NCBI GenBank assembly: GCA_029227655.1
Contig: JAQYAI010000061.1
Location: 1-45,709, forward strand
Direction: 5' to 3'
Length of the DNA stretch: 45,709 nt
Source of the DNA: a bacterium
GTDB lineage: Bacteria > Bacillota > Clostridia > Lachnospirales > Lachnospiraceae
In this document: in pieces, positions 1 through 8,473 of the stretch
How the letters are laid out: each line of letters begins with the position of its first letter
How positions within the stretch are numbered: the stretch's first letter is position 1
Position numbers and translations under genes: made by a program
The notes under the pieces: generated by a model
Databases searched by the model: none
Seen by the model: only the letters and a program-made list of their open reading frames with translations
What the model was told of the DNA's origin: nothing

Positions 1-225
1 CGTGAGATCGTGATGCTGCTTGGGCAGAAAGGGCTTCGCGGAGAGCTTGTCGACAATATTGTAGAAGAGATGTATGCAGAAGAATCGGAACTTTCTACAA
101 TTAAAGAAATCATGAGAAAGAAAAGGTGGAATCCTTCTGAAATGGAAGAAAAAGAGAAACAGAAGATGCTTGCTTATCTGATGAGGAAAGGATTCTCTTA
201 TGAGGAGATTCGTAGGGCTTTATAA
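1..225 (+). CDS. recX: RecX family regulatory protein, C-terminal part (5' end outside window)
   Basis: The reading frame is open from the first base of the window, so only the last ~74 residues are present; the ATG at 10 in the ORF track is internal. The residues form short helical repeats with the spacing typical of RecX, ending in a KGFSYEEIRRAL-like tail that matches the usual RecX C-terminus (family knowledge). RecX binds RecA filaments and modulates recombination and SOS. The next gene is rny, an order common in Clostridia, which supports the call. No terminator is visible in the short gap to the rny promoter. The main doubt is that only a fragment is seen. Confidence 0.75.
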   Translation, partial: REIVMLLGQKGLRGELVDNIVEEMYAEESELSTIKEIMRKKRWNPSEMEEKEKQKMLAYLMRKGFSYEEIRRAL

Positions 226-258
226 GGTGAATTCGCAGGGGTTTTTGAGGTGAATTCC

Positions 259-287
259 TTGACATATTTATAAAATCAGTATAAAAT
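259..287 (+). promoter_or_regulatory. Sigma-A-type promoter of rny
   Basis: TTGACA (259-264), a 17-base spacer and TAAAAT (282-287) precede the rny start by about 50 bases. The -35 box is perfect and the -10 has one mismatch. Confidence 0.7.
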
Positions 288-335
288 TGATATGTTGTAC
301 TATGTATAACGAAAACTAAATAAGGAGGTGCTCCT

Positions 336-1889
336 GTGCCAATAGGATTAACTATTGCTGCAGTAGTTGTTTCAGTAATCGTTGCGGTGCTTATTACTTA
401 TTTTGCCACAGTAAACAAATTAAAGAATGATGCAGATTCTAAGATTGGTAATGCTGATGTTAAGGCAAGAGAGATCATCGATGATGCATTAAAGGCAGCA
501 GAGGCGAAGAAGAAGGAGTCCCTTTTGGAAATTAAGGAAGAGTCAATCAGAACGAAGAACGAGCTCGAAAAGGAAACAAAAGAACGTAGAGCAGAGTTAC
601 AGCGTTATGAGAAACGTGTCCTTTCCAAAGAGGAAGCCATCGAAAAGCGTTCAGAAGCAATTGAGCGTCGTGAAGCATCGTTCACATCAAGAGAAGAAGC
701 GATGAAGCAGCGTGAAGCAAAAGTAGAAGAACTTAGCAAGCAAAGAGTGCAGGAACTCGAAAGAATCTCAGGACTTACCTCCGAACAGGCAAAGGATTAT
801 CTGTTAAAGACTGTTGAAGAAGATGTAAAACATGATACTGCAAAAATGATCAAAGAGCTGGAAAATCAGGCAAAAGAAGAGGCTGATAAGAAAGCAAAAG
901 AATATGTTGTTACAGCAATTCAAAGATGTGCAGCAGATCATGTGGCTGAGACTACAATTTCAGTGGTACAGCTTCCTAGCGATGAAATGAAGGGTAGAAT
1001 TATTGGTAGAGAGGGACGTAATATTCGTACATTAGAAACTCTTACAGGAGTGGAACTGATAATTGATGATACTCCGGAAGCAGTGGTATTATCAGGGTTC
1101 GACCCAATCCGCAGGGAAGTTGCGAGAATTGCACTGGAACGTCTTATTGTTGATGGACGTATTCATCCGGCAAGGATCGAAGAGATGGTAGAGAAAGCCC
1201 AGAAAGAAGTAGACACAATGATTCGTGAAGAAGGGGAAGCAGCTGCATTAGAAGTTGGTGTACATGCTATCCACCCAGAACTCATTCGTCTCCTTGGACG
1301 TATGAAGTTTAGAACAAGTTATGGACAGAACGCATTAAAGCATTCTATCGAAGTTGCCCAGCTTGCAGGACTGCTGGCCGGGGAAATCGGATTAGATGTT
1401 CGTACAGCTAAACGAGCTGGACTTTTACATGACATTGGTAAATCTATTGACCACGATGTAGAAGGATCACATATTCAGATCGGTGTGGATTTATGTAGAA
1501 AATACAAAGAATCTCCGATTATTATTAATGCGGTCGAAGCACATCATGGTGATGTTGAACCAGAAACCCTTATTGCATGTGTTGTACAGGCGGCTGATAC
1601 AATTTCCGCTGCAAGACCGGGTGCAAGAAGAGAAACATTAGAAACATACACAAACAGATTAAAACAGTTAGAAGATATCACGAACCAGTTTAAGGGCGTT
1701 GATAAGTCTTTTGCAATTCAAGCAGGTAGAGAGATTCGCGTAATGGTAGTTCCTGAACAAGTATCTGATGATGATATGGTATTATTAGCCAGAGATATTT
1801 CAAAACAGATTGAATTTGAATTGGAATATCCAGGACAGATTAAGGTAAACGTAATTCGTGAATCGCGCGTTACAGATTACGCAAAATAA
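336..1889 (+). CDS. rny: Ribonuclease Y (membrane-anchored endoribonuclease)
   Basis: RNase Y initiates mRNA decay at the inner face of the membrane in Gram-positive bacteria. The 517-aa length is standard. The order is an N-terminal membrane helix (about residues 4-25), a long charged coiled coil (about 30-200), a KH RNA-binding domain containing GREGRNIR (about 205-270), and an HD phosphohydrolase domain with [12 protein letters not shown] (about 330-430). The HD pair carries the metal-dependent active site. Translation starts at GTG 336, placed 6-8 bases after AAGGAGGTG. The gene has its own promoter and a terminator right after the stop, so it is probably monocistronic. Confidence 0.96.
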   Translation: MPIGLTIAAVVVSVIVAVLITYFATVNKLKNDADSKIGNADVKAREIIDDALKAAEAKKKESLLEIKEESIRTKNELEKETKERRAELQRYEKRVLSKEEAIEKRSEAIERREASFTSREEAMKQREAKVEELSKQRVQELERISGLTSEQAKDYLLKTVEEDVKHDTAKMIKELENQAKEEADKKAKEYVVTAIQRCAADHVAETTISVVQLPSDEMKGRIIGREGRNIRTLETLTGVELIIDDTPEAVVLSGFDPIRREVARIALERLIVDGRIHPARIEEMVEKAQKEVDTMIREEGEAAALEVGVHAIHPELIRLLGRMKFRTSYGQNALKHSIEVAQLAGLLAGEIGLDVRTAKRAGLLHDIGKSIDHDVEGSHIQIGVDLCRKYKESPIIINAVEAHHGDVEPETLIACVVQAADTISAARPGARRETLETYTNRLKQLEDITNQFKGVDKSFAIQAGREIRVMVVPEQVSDDDMVLLARDISKQIEFELEYPGQIKVNVIRESRVTDYAK

Positions 1890-1896
1890 TTCATTT

Positions 1897-1937
1897 AAAT
1901 CACCCTGACATGTGATTATGTTGGGGTGATTTTTTTT
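1897..1937 (+). terminator. Intrinsic terminator after rny
   Basis: AATCACCC pairs with GGGTGATT across a loop and is followed by a run of eight T, directly after the rny stop codon. Confidence 0.8.
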
Positions 1938-1950
1938 GTATGAAAGACAA

Positions 1951-1979
1951 TTGACAAATATACAGTTAAACGAGAAAAT
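1951..1979 (+). promoter_or_regulatory. Probable promoter of the Nudix gene
   Basis: Perfect TTGACA at 1951-1956, then 17 bases and GAAAAT at 1974-1979. The -10 is weak, but the position just ahead of the AGGAGG and ATG of the next gene is right. Confidence 0.5.
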
Positions 1980-2005
1980 ATATCTATATATCAGGAGGTG
2001 GCAGC

Positions 2006-2542
2006 ATGGAGCAGGATATTAAGAGAGTTAGAAGGGAAAGGATGTATCAGGGGACGGTAGTGGATATCTATCGTGATTACATGCAGTTTTCCAATGGAAA
2101 TACAGAGGAATGGGATTATATTCATCACAGAGGAGCCGCAGCGGTTCTTCCGGTTATGGATGACGGCAGACTGATTATGGTGCGACAATATCGGAATGCT
2201 TTGGAAAAATATATCCTAGAACTTCCAGCGGGTGCGCTTGACTATCCGGAAGAACCAGGAATCGTATGTGCAGCGCGGGAACTGGAAGAAGAGACAGGAT
2301 ATCGCTCAGAAGATTTAGAATGGCTGCTTACTATAAGAACAACGGTGGCGTTAAGTAATGAGAAAATTGATATTTATGTGGCGAGAAATTTAATTTCAAC
2401 CAGACAGCATCTAGATCCAAATGAGTTCGTAGAAGTGGAAACCTATACACTGGATGAGTTGAAACAGATGATTTTTTCAGGGGAAATAGAAGATGGAAAA
2501 ACAATCGCAGCAATCATGACATATGCTGAGAAATACCAATAA
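2006..2542 (+). CDS. Nudix hydrolase, ADP-ribose pyrophosphatase type
   Basis: A 178-aa Nudix protein that probably hydrolyses ADP-ribose or a related nucleoside diphosphate-X compound. The Nudix box is visible around residues 75-100 as GALDYPEE...RELEEETGY, with the catalytic EExG helix intact; the gap between the first Glu and REL is one residue longer than the canonical box. The PAGALD lead-in and the N-terminal beta segment resemble the NudF/YqkG branch (inference). ATG 2006 follows AGGAGG by seven bases. The next gene is a SpoIIM-like protein about 60 bases downstream, without an obvious terminator between them. Confidence 0.85.
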   Translation: MEQDIKRVRRERMYQGTVVDIYRDYMQFSNGNTEEWDYIHHRGAAAVLPVMDDGRLIMVRQYRNALEKYILELPAGALDYPEEPGIVCAARELEEETGYRSEDLEWLLTIRTTVALSNEKIDIYVARNLISTRQHLDPNEFVEVETYTLDELKQMIFSGEIEDGKTIAAIMTYAEKYQ

Positions 2543-2604
2543 AACAGAATAATTGATAAAACCTGGCATATAATGGAATATCGAAGATCAGGAGGGAATC
2601 ATGC

Positions 2605-3144
2605 GTGATCCGGAGAAATAGATATTATCTTTTAGGACTTTATATGGCAGGTTTTTTTGTCGGAATTTTATATGCTAATTTTATTGGAGTAAATTATATC
2701 GCATCAACGGGAATTTTTCATGAATTTTTTTTGAGTCAGTATATTAATCAGGATGTTATAGCAGCAAAATATTTTTTGTATCTGTTGAAACAAAGGCTGG
2801 GTCCGGTGTTGCTGCTTTCGTGTGCAGGGATGACCAAATTCAGAAAGATTGCAGCTGTGTGCACACTGTTGTGGACAGGCTTTGCAGGAGGAACACTTGC
2901 GGTGACAGCAGTGATCCGGATGGGAGTCACTGGGATGTTATATTATTTTGCCGTCATCCTTCCACATAGCATATTTTATGTTTTTGCCTATGCTATTTTG
3001 ATCTGCTATCTGGCAGAAGCGCCGGAAAATAAATGGAATCTTTGGAAAACAGTGTTCGTCTGCTTATCTCTGGCAGCCGGAATTCTGACAGAAGCATATC
3101 TAAATCCATATATCGTAAAATGGGTCATGAAAATCGTGGGTTGA
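2605..3144 (+). CDS. Stage II sporulation protein M-like membrane protein
   Basis: A 179-aa protein with about five hydrophobic segments, spread through the sequence (near residues 8-28, 62-78, 80-105, 112-140 and 148-170). Layout and the AGxLTEAYLNP-like end resemble SpoIIM, a subunit of the DMP peptidoglycan hydrolase complex for engulfment (family knowledge). Identity is by overall pattern, not a diagnostic motif. The start is GTG 2605, eight bases after GGAGGG. An ATG at 2601 in a different frame would encode only six residues before a stop, so it is not the gene start. The stop codon overlaps the -35 box of the next promoter. Confidence 0.65.
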   Translation: MIRRNRYYLLGLYMAGFFVGILYANFIGVNYIASTGIFHEFFLSQYINQDVIAAKYFLYLLKQRLGPVLLLSCAGMTKFRKIAAVCTLLWTGFAGGTLAVTAVIRMGVTGMLYYFAVILPHSIFYVFAYAILICYLAEAPENKWNLWKTVFVCLSLAAGILTEAYLNPYIVKWVMKIVG

Positions 3145-3169
3145 CAGAAACATATTTCTGTGATAATTT
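3141..3169 (+). promoter_or_regulatory. Promoter of the Rrf2-nifS-nifU-mnmA operon
   Basis: TTGACA (3141-3146), 17 bases, TAATTT (3164-3169). The spacer contains a small inverted repeat ACAGAAA-cata-TTTCTGT. The -35 box lies over the SpoIIM-like gene's stop codon. Confidence 0.65.
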
Positions 3170-3179
3170 TAAATCACAA

Positions 3180-3200
3180 TTCCTAGTAAAATACTAGGAA
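3180..3200 (+). promoter_or_regulatory. Palindromic operator, probable Rrf2/IscR autoregulatory site
   Basis: TTCCTAGTA-aaa-TACTAGGAA is a perfect 9-bp inverted repeat with a 3-base centre. It begins about ten bases after the -10 box, so it covers the expected transcription start. The next gene encodes an Rrf2 regulator, and such regulators usually repress their own operon from palindromes in this place. Assignment of the ligand is inference. Confidence 0.6.
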
Positions 3201-3219
3201 ATAAAAGGAGTGGTTTCCT

Positions 3220-3672
3220 ATGAAAATATCAACGAAAGGAAGATATGGACTCCGGGCTTTTATTGATCTTGCGAGATACAGTGAAGAAGGTCCTGTTTCT
3301 ATAAATAGTATTGCCCAAAGGCAGGAGCTGTCAGAGGGATATCTGGAACAGCTAATGGCAAAATTAAAGAAAGCCGGCCTGGTGAAGAGTCTTCGTGGTT
3401 CTGGCGGCGGATATATTCTTGCAAAAGATGCTTCGGAAGTATCGGTGGGAGATGTACTGCGGGCGCTGGAAGGTAATATGGAGCTTGTCACCTGTGCGGC
3501 ATTTCATGATGTAGAATCCTGTGGCTTGCAGAAAACTTGTGTGACAAAATATGTATGGCAGAAGATCAATGAGAGCATCCTGAGTACAATTGATGAAATA
3601 AAAATAGATACACTTGTCGAACAAAGCAGACAAGAAGGAGGAAAATATGACGAAACTGATATATTTGGATAA
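3220..3672 (+). CDS. Rrf2 family transcriptional regulator (IscR-like)
   Basis: A 150-aa winged-helix regulator starting MKISTKGRYGLRA, the Rrf2 signature start, followed by a helix-turn-helix with LSEGYLEQLMAKL and a wing with GSGGGYIL (to about residue 65). Three cysteines spaced C-x8-C-x5-C lie near residues 88-103, where IscR-type members bind an iron-sulfur cluster; the first interval is longer than in E. coli IscR. It heads an operon with cysteine desulfurase and scaffold genes and overlaps the desulfurase start by 26 bases, so translation is coupled. It probably senses Fe-S or cysteine status and acts on the palindrome just upstream. Confidence 0.88.
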   Translation: MKISTKGRYGLRAFIDLARYSEEGPVSINSIAQRQELSEGYLEQLMAKLKKAGLVKSLRGSGGGYILAKDASEVSVGDVLRALEGNMELVTCAAFHDVESCGLQKTCVTKYVWQKINESILSTIDEIKIDTLVEQSRQEGGKYDETDIFG

Positions 3673-4843
3673 TGCAGCAACAACTAAGATGGCACCGGAA
3701 GTGGTGGAAGCCATGATGCCATATTTGACAGAAGAGTATGGAAATCCATCTGCAATTTACAGTATAGGTGCCAAGAATAAAGAAGTAATTTCGAAGCAGA
3801 GAGAAATCATTGCGGATATGATTGGGGCAAAAGCAAATGAAATATATTTCACAGCAGGTGGATCAGAGGCCGACAACTGGGCGTTAAAAGCCACATTTGA
3901 AGCGTATGGCAAAAAGGGAAAACATATAATTACGACAAAAATTGAGCATCATGCGATTCTTCATACCGCAGAATATTTGGAAAAACAGGGCGCAGAAGTG
4001 ACCTATCTGGATGTGGATGAAAATGGACTGGTTTCGCTGGAGGAGTTGGAAGCAGCTATTCGACCAGATACTATATTGATTTCCGTGATGTTTGCAAATA
4101 ATGAAATTGGAACGATTGAGCCAATCAAAGAAATCGGAGCGATTGCGAAGAAACATGGCGTCTTGTTCCACACAGATGCAGTGCAGGCATTTGGACAGGT
4201 GCCGATAGATGTGGATGAATGCAATATTGATATGCTCAGCGCAAGTGGGCATAAGCTGAACGGACCAAAAGGAATTGGATTTCTTTATATCAGAAAAGGT
4301 GTGAAAATCCTTTCTCTGATTCATGGTGGGGCCCAGGAGAGAAGAAGACGGGCCGGAACAGAAAACGTTCCTGGAATCGTGGGATTTGGTGCAGCTGTAA
4401 AAAAGGCAAAAGCTACGATGAACGAAAAGTCAAAATACGAATCTGAATTGAGGGATTATTTAATAGAACGGGTGCTTGCGGAAATTCCTTATGCAAGACT
4501 GAATGGACACCCAACTAAACGTCTTCCAAACAACGCAAACTTTGCGTTTGAATTTATCGAGGGAGAATCCATGCTGATTCTTCTGGATATGGCGGGAATC
4601 TGTGCATCCAGCGGCTCTGCCTGTACATCAGGTTCGTTAGATCCGTCGCATGTACTTCTGGCAATTGGACTTCCTCATGAAAAATCAAATTGTTCTCTTA
4701 GACTGACACTTAGCGAAGACACAACGAAAGAAGAAATTGATTTTGTAGTGGACAAGTTAAAGGAAATCATAGAACGATTACGAGGAATGTCCCCATTATA
4801 CGAAGATTTTGTAAAAAAGCAGAAGAAAAAAGAAGAAGAATAG
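3647..4843 (+). CDS. Cysteine desulfurase, NifS/IscS type
   Basis: A PLP enzyme converting cysteine to alanine and protein-bound persulfide for iron-sulfur clusters and tRNA thiolation. The PLP lysine is in SASGHKLNGPKG (K203) and the persulfide cysteine is in SSGSACTSGS (C326), in the extended loop form of group I enzymes; HTDAVQ is also present. The track's TTG start at 3614 is rejected: ATG 3647 has GGAGG five to eight bases ahead and gives MTKLIYLDNAATTK, the family's usual start, for 398 aa. The gene overlaps the Rrf2 gene and precedes the scaffold gene by 28 bases. It likely supplies sulfur to both the NifU-like scaffold and MnmA downstream. Confidence 0.95.
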   Translation: MTKLIYLDNAATTKMAPEVVEAMMPYLTEEYGNPSAIYSIGAKNKEVISKQREIIADMIGAKANEIYFTAGGSEADNWALKATFEAYGKKGKHIITTKIEHHAILHTAEYLEKQGAEVTYLDVDENGLVSLEELEAAIRPDTILISVMFANNEIGTIEPIKEIGAIAKKHGVLFHTDAVQAFGQVPIDVDECNIDMLSASGHKLNGPKGIGFLYIRKGVKILSLIHGGAQERRRRAGTENVPGIVGFGAAVKKAKATMNEKSKYESELRDYLIERVLAEIPYARLNGHPTKRLPNNANFAFEFIEGESMLILLDMAGICASSGSACTSGSLDPSHVLLAIGLPHEKSNCSLRLTLSEDTTKEEIDFVVDKLKEIIERLRGMSPLYEDFVKKQKKKEEE

Positions 4844-4871
4844 TTTATAATAGACAAGAAGGAGAATTGAT

Positions 4872-5312
4872 ATGTATACAGCAAAGGTAATGGATCATTT
4901 TGAACATCCAAGAAATATGGGAGAAATTGAAAATGCCAGTGGAGTGGGCACTGTGGGAAATGCGAAATGTGGAGAGATCATGAGAATTTACATGGATATT
5001 GATGATGAAGGAATTAGCCGTGATGTGAAATTCAAGACATTTGGCTGCGGGGCAGCAGTTGCCACAAGCAGTATGGCAACAGAACTGGTAAAGGGAAAAC
5101 ACATAGAAGAAGCAATGAAGGTGACAAATAAGGCAGTGATGGAGGCGCTTGACGGACTTCCGCCGGTTAAGGTTCACTGTTCATTGCTCGCAGAAGAGGC
5201 AATTCATGCTGCGCTTTGGGATTACGCAGAAAAGAAAGGTATTAAGATAGAAGGGTTGGAAAAACCAAAATCAGATATTCATGAAGGCGAAGAGGATGAC
5301 GATGAATATTAA
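4872..5312 (+). CDS. NifU/IscU-type iron-sulfur cluster scaffold
   Basis: A 146-aa scaffold on which Fe-S clusters are assembled using sulfur from the desulfurase encoded upstream. The three cluster cysteines are visible in GNAKCGE, TFGCGAA and KVHCSLLA. The residue after the first Cys-Gly is Glu instead of the Asp usual in IscU, a conservative change at a position that affects cluster release. Only the IscU-like N-terminal domain is present; the ferredoxin and C-terminal NifU domains are absent. The charged tail ends with acidic residues. ATG 4872 follows AGAAGGAG. It lies in the operon between nifS and mnmA. Confidence 0.9.
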   Translation: MYTAKVMDHFEHPRNMGEIENASGVGTVGNAKCGEIMRIYMDIDDEGISRDVKFKTFGCGAAVATSSMATELVKGKHIEEAMKVTNKAVMEALDGLPPVKVHCSLLAEEAIHAALWDYAEKKGIKIEGLEKPKSDIHEGEEDDDEY

Positions 5313-5330
5313 GAAGATGAGAGGAACAAG

Positions 5331-6407
5331 ATGGACAAGAAGAAGGTAGTTGTGGGATTATCCGGAGGTGTGGACTCGTCGGTGGCGGCATATTTACTGA
5401 AAGAACAAGGATATGACGTAATCGGAGTCACCATGCAGATCTGGCAGGAAGAAGAGATTCTCACACAGGAAGAAAATGGTGGCTGTTGTGGAATTACGGC
5501 GGTGGAGGATGCAAGAAGAGTGGCAGCAACTTTGGACATTCCATATTATGTGATGAATTTCAGGAAAGAGTTTCAGAAAGAGGTTATTGACTATTTTGTG
5601 AATGAATATCTGAATGGGCGGACACCGAATCCGTGTATTGCCTGTAACAGATATGTGAAATGGGAAGCACTGCTTGCAAGAAGTATGGAGATTGGTGCAG
5701 ACTATATTGCTACAGGGCATTATGCTCAGATTGATCAGCTTCCGAATGGAAGATATGCAATCAAGCATTCGAAGACAAAAGCGAAAGACCAGACATATGC
5801 CCTTTATAATCTGACGCAGGAGCAGTTAAAAAGAACACTGATGCCGGTGGGCGCATATACCAAAGAAGAAATCCGGGGAATTGCAGAACAAATTGGTCTT
5901 CAGACTGCACATAAACCGGATAGTCAGGATATCTGTTTTGTGCCGGATGGAGACTATGCGTCCTTTATCGAAAGAGAGTGCAGCTGCAAGATTCCAGAAG
6001 GGAATTTTGTGTCATTGGATGGAAAGATTTTAGGCAAGCATAAAGGCATTACACACTATACGGTAGGGCAGAGAAAAGGACTTGGACTGTCACTTGGACA
6101 CCCGGCATTTGTACTGGAAATACGTCCGGAGACGAATGAAGTCGTAATCGGCTCTAACGAAGATTCTATGACTTGTGAAGTGAGAGCGAATAAACTGAAT
6201 CTTATGTCCAGAGAAGAGATTGAAGATGGTATGAGAGTATTTGCAAAAATCCGTTACAATCACAAAGGCGCATGGTGTACAGTCAGGAAAACAGGTCAAG
6301 ATGAAATTCTCTGTATATTCGAAGAACCACAGCGCGCGGTTACACCGGGACAGGCTCTTGTTATGTATGAGGGTGATTACGTGTTAGGTGGAGGAACAAT
6401 ACTCTAG
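5331..6407 (+). CDS. mnmA: tRNA 2-thiouridylase MnmA
   Basis: MnmA activates U34 of tRNA-Lys, -Glu and -Gln with ATP and replaces oxygen with sulfur carried as a persulfide. The 358-aa protein has the PP-loop SGGVDSS (residues 11-17), a nucleophile cysteine in CNRYVKW (C105) and the persulfide cysteine in [10 protein letters not shown] (C202). The central and beta-barrel C-terminal domains follow with [11 protein letters not shown]. It sits 18 bases behind the scaffold gene, so the operon couples sulfur mobilisation to tRNA thiolation, as in many Clostridia. The next gene begins nine bases after its stop. Confidence 0.95.
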   Translation: MDKKKVVVGLSGGVDSSVAAYLLKEQGYDVIGVTMQIWQEEEILTQEENGGCCGITAVEDARRVAATLDIPYYVMNFRKEFQKEVIDYFVNEYLNGRTPNPCIACNRYVKWEALLARSMEIGADYIATGHYAQIDQLPNGRYAIKHSKTKAKDQTYALYNLTQEQLKRTLMPVGAYTKEEIRGIAEQIGLQTAHKPDSQDICFVPDGDYASFIERECSCKIPEGNFVSLDGKILGKHKGITHYTVGQRKGLGLSLGHPAFVLEIRPETNEVVIGSNEDSMTCEVRANKLNLMSREEIEDGMRVFAKIRYNHKGAWCTVRKTGQDEILCIFEEPQRAVTPGQALVMYEGDYVLGGGTIL

Positions 6408-6415
6408 GAGGAAGC

Positions 6416-7216
6416 ATGAAAGCAGATTATCATATGCATACATCTTTTTCGAAGGATGCACATACACAGCCGGAAGAAATGATAGAAGCTGCGATACAGA
6501 AAGGTCTTCAGACGATTTGCATCACGGATCATATGGATAAAGATGTGATGATAAAAGGAGAAGAATTCATTTTTGATACAGATCTTTATTTTGAAAAAAT
6601 ACAGGACCTGCAGCAAAAATATAAGGGAAAGATAGAAGTGCTGATTGGTGTGGAAGTCGGAATGCAGCCACATCTGTCGGAGTATTTTAAGGAATATACC
6701 AGAAAGTATCCTTTTGATTTTGTGCTTGGCTCCGTGCATGTGATCGGTGGAGTAGATCCTTATTATCCGGAATTTTTCGAGGGAAAGACAGACACACAGG
6801 CTTTTAGGGAAATGCTGGATGAGACGATAGAAAATATTCAGCTTTATTCCGATTATGATTCGTTGGGTCATCTGGATTATATCGTCCGATATGGAAGAAA
6901 CAGGGAAAAAGAATATTCTTATGAGAAATTTAAAGAACAGATTGACTTCATTCTTAAGTTTTTAATAGAGAATGGAAAGGGGCTGGAAGTAAATACTGCC
7001 GGACTCAAATACGGACTTCCATTTGCACATCCTCACCCGGATATTATCAAAAGATATGTGGAGCTTGGAGGAGAAATCGTTACGCTTGGTTCTGATGCAC
7101 ATAAGCCAGAGCATGTGGCGTATGATTTTGAAAAGGTAAAACCACTTCTCCAGGAATGCGGTGTTAAATATTTAACAAAATTTAAGTCCAGAAAACCATT
7201 TTTTGAGTTAATTTGA
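6416..7216 (+). CDS. PHP-domain histidinol phosphatase (HisJ family)
   Basis: A 266-aa metal-dependent phosphoesterase of the PHP fold. The N-terminal metal motif DYHMHTSFSKD and later ITDHMD, GSVHVIGG and GSDAHKP are the PHP metal-binding blocks. HisJ members dephosphorylate histidinol phosphate, and the length fits, but no other his gene is in the window, so the substrate is inferred from family only. ATG 6416 lies a few bases after AGGAGG, nine bases after mnmA, so it is probably the last gene of that operon. No clear terminator follows; a new promoter for gap starts 40 bases on. Confidence 0.8.
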   Translation: MKADYHMHTSFSKDAHTQPEEMIEAAIQKGLQTICITDHMDKDVMIKGEEFIFDTDLYFEKIQDLQQKYKGKIEVLIGVEVGMQPHLSEYFKEYTRKYPFDFVLGSVHVIGGVDPYYPEFFEGKTDTQAFREMLDETIENIQLYSDYDSLGHLDYIVRYGRNREKEYSYEKFKEQIDFILKFLIENGKGLEVNTAGLKYGLPFAHPHPDIIKRYVELGGEIVTLGSDAHKPEHVAYDFEKVKPLLQECGVKYLTKFKSRKPFFELI

Positions 7217-7255
7217 TAAAAATAAGGAAAGAACGGTAAAAATAGGAAAAGACTC

Positions 7256-7284
7256 TTGAATTTTTTCATACGATTTAGTACAAT
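7256..7284 (+). promoter_or_regulatory. Promoter of the gap-pgk-tpiA operon
   Basis: TTGAAT (7256-7261), exactly 17 bases, TACAAT (7279-7284). It leaves a leader of roughly 85 bases before the gap start. Confidence 0.7.
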
Positions 7285-7376
7285 AAACAAGGATTGATGA
7301 ATCTTTAACAATATTAAGGAATTATCAAAAATCAAGGGTGTAATAATACTGATAAACCTATAGGAGGATGAAAATC

Positions 7377-8396
7377 ATGGCAGTTAAAGTAGCAATTAAC
7401 GGATTTGGACGTATTGGACGTCTTGCATTTAGACAGATGTTTGGAGCAGAAGGATATGAAATCGTTGCAATCAACGATTTAACATCTCCAAAAATGTTAG
7501 CTCATTTATTAAAGTATGACTCAACACAGGGTAGATATGCATTATGTGATAAAGTATCTGCTGGTGAAGATTCAATCACAGTTGACGGAAAAGAAATCAA
7601 AATCTACGCAAAAGCTAACGCAGCTGAACTTCCATGGGGAGAACTTGATGTAGATGTAGTTCTTGAATGTACAGGATTCTACACATCAAAAGAAAAAGCA
7701 GAAGCTCATATCAAAGCAGGTGCTAAGAATGTTATCATCTCAGCTCCAGCAGGAAATGACCTTCCAACAGTTGTTTACAATGTAAACCATGACATTATCA
7801 CAAAAGATGACCACATTATCTCAGCAGCTTCTTGTACAACAAACTGTTTAGCACCAATGGCAAAAGCACTTAATGATTTCGCACCAATCAAATCAGGTAT
7901 CATGTGTACAATCCATGCTTACACAGGCGATCAGATGACACTTGACGGACCACAGAGAAAAGGTGATTTAAGAAGATCTCGTGCAGCAGCAGTTAATATC
8001 GTACCAAACAGCACAGGTGCAGCAAAAGCAATTGGTCTTGTAGTTCCAGAATTAAATGGTAAACTGATCGGTGCAGCTCAGCGTGTTCCAACACCAACAG
8101 GATCTTCAACAATTCTTACAGCAGTTGTAGAAGGAACTGTAACAGTGGAAGAAATCAATGCAGCTATGAAAGCAGCATCTAATGAATCCTTCGGATATAA
8201 TGAAGATTTAATCGTATCAAGCGATATCGTTGGTATGACATATGGTTCTTTATTTGATGCTACACAGACAATGGTAAAACCACTTGACAACGGAACAACA
8301 CAGGTTCAGGTTGTTTCATGGTATGACAATGAAAACTCATACACAAGCCAGATGGTAAGAACAATCAAACATTTCGGTACATTACTCGGAAAATAA
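7377..8396 (+). CDS. gap: Glyceraldehyde-3-phosphate dehydrogenase, type I
   Basis: Catalyses NAD-dependent oxidation and phosphorylation of glyceraldehyde-3-phosphate in glycolysis. The 339-aa protein has the Rossmann motif INGFGRIGR (residues 7-15), an Asp in AINDLT that favours NAD over NADP, the catalytic cysteine in ASCTTNC (C153) and the C-terminal WYDNENSY block. The track start at 7368 is replaced by ATG 7377: AGGAGG at 7362-7367 is nine bases from it and would overlap the earlier ATG, and [11 protein letters not shown] is the standard start. Codon choice is strongly biased, as expected for a highly expressed gene. First gene of a three-gene glycolytic operon. Confidence 0.97.
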   Translation: MAVKVAINGFGRIGRLAFRQMFGAEGYEIVAINDLTSPKMLAHLLKYDSTQGRYALCDKVSAGEDSITVDGKEIKIYAKANAAELPWGELDVDVVLECTGFYTSKEKAEAHIKAGAKNVIISAPAGNDLPTVVYNVNHDIITKDDHIISAASCTTNCLAPMAKALNDFAPIKSGIMCTIHAYTGDQMTLDGPQRKGDLRRSRAAAVNIVPNSTGAAKAIGLVVPELNGKLIGAAQRVPTPTGSSTILTAVVEGTVTVEEINAAMKAASNESFGYNEDLIVSSDIVGMTYGSLFDATQTMVKPLDNGTTQVQVVSWYDNENSYTSQMVRTIKHFGTLLGK

Positions 8397-8410
8397 TTGA
8401 TTTTCATAAG

Positions 8411-8439
8411 GGTCCGGTCTGATTATTTCGGACCGGACC
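8411..8439 (+). promoter_or_regulatory. Strong hairpin between gap and pgk (processing or partial termination site)
   Basis: GGTCCGGTC and GACCGGACC form a perfect 9-bp GC-rich stem with an 11-base loop. Only a weak T-containing stretch follows, so complete termination is unlikely. It could protect the 3' end of a gap message or lower pgk-tpiA expression relative to gap. Confidence 0.55.
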
Positions 8440-8473
8440 TATTTGTATAGAAAGCGATATGGAGGACATAACA

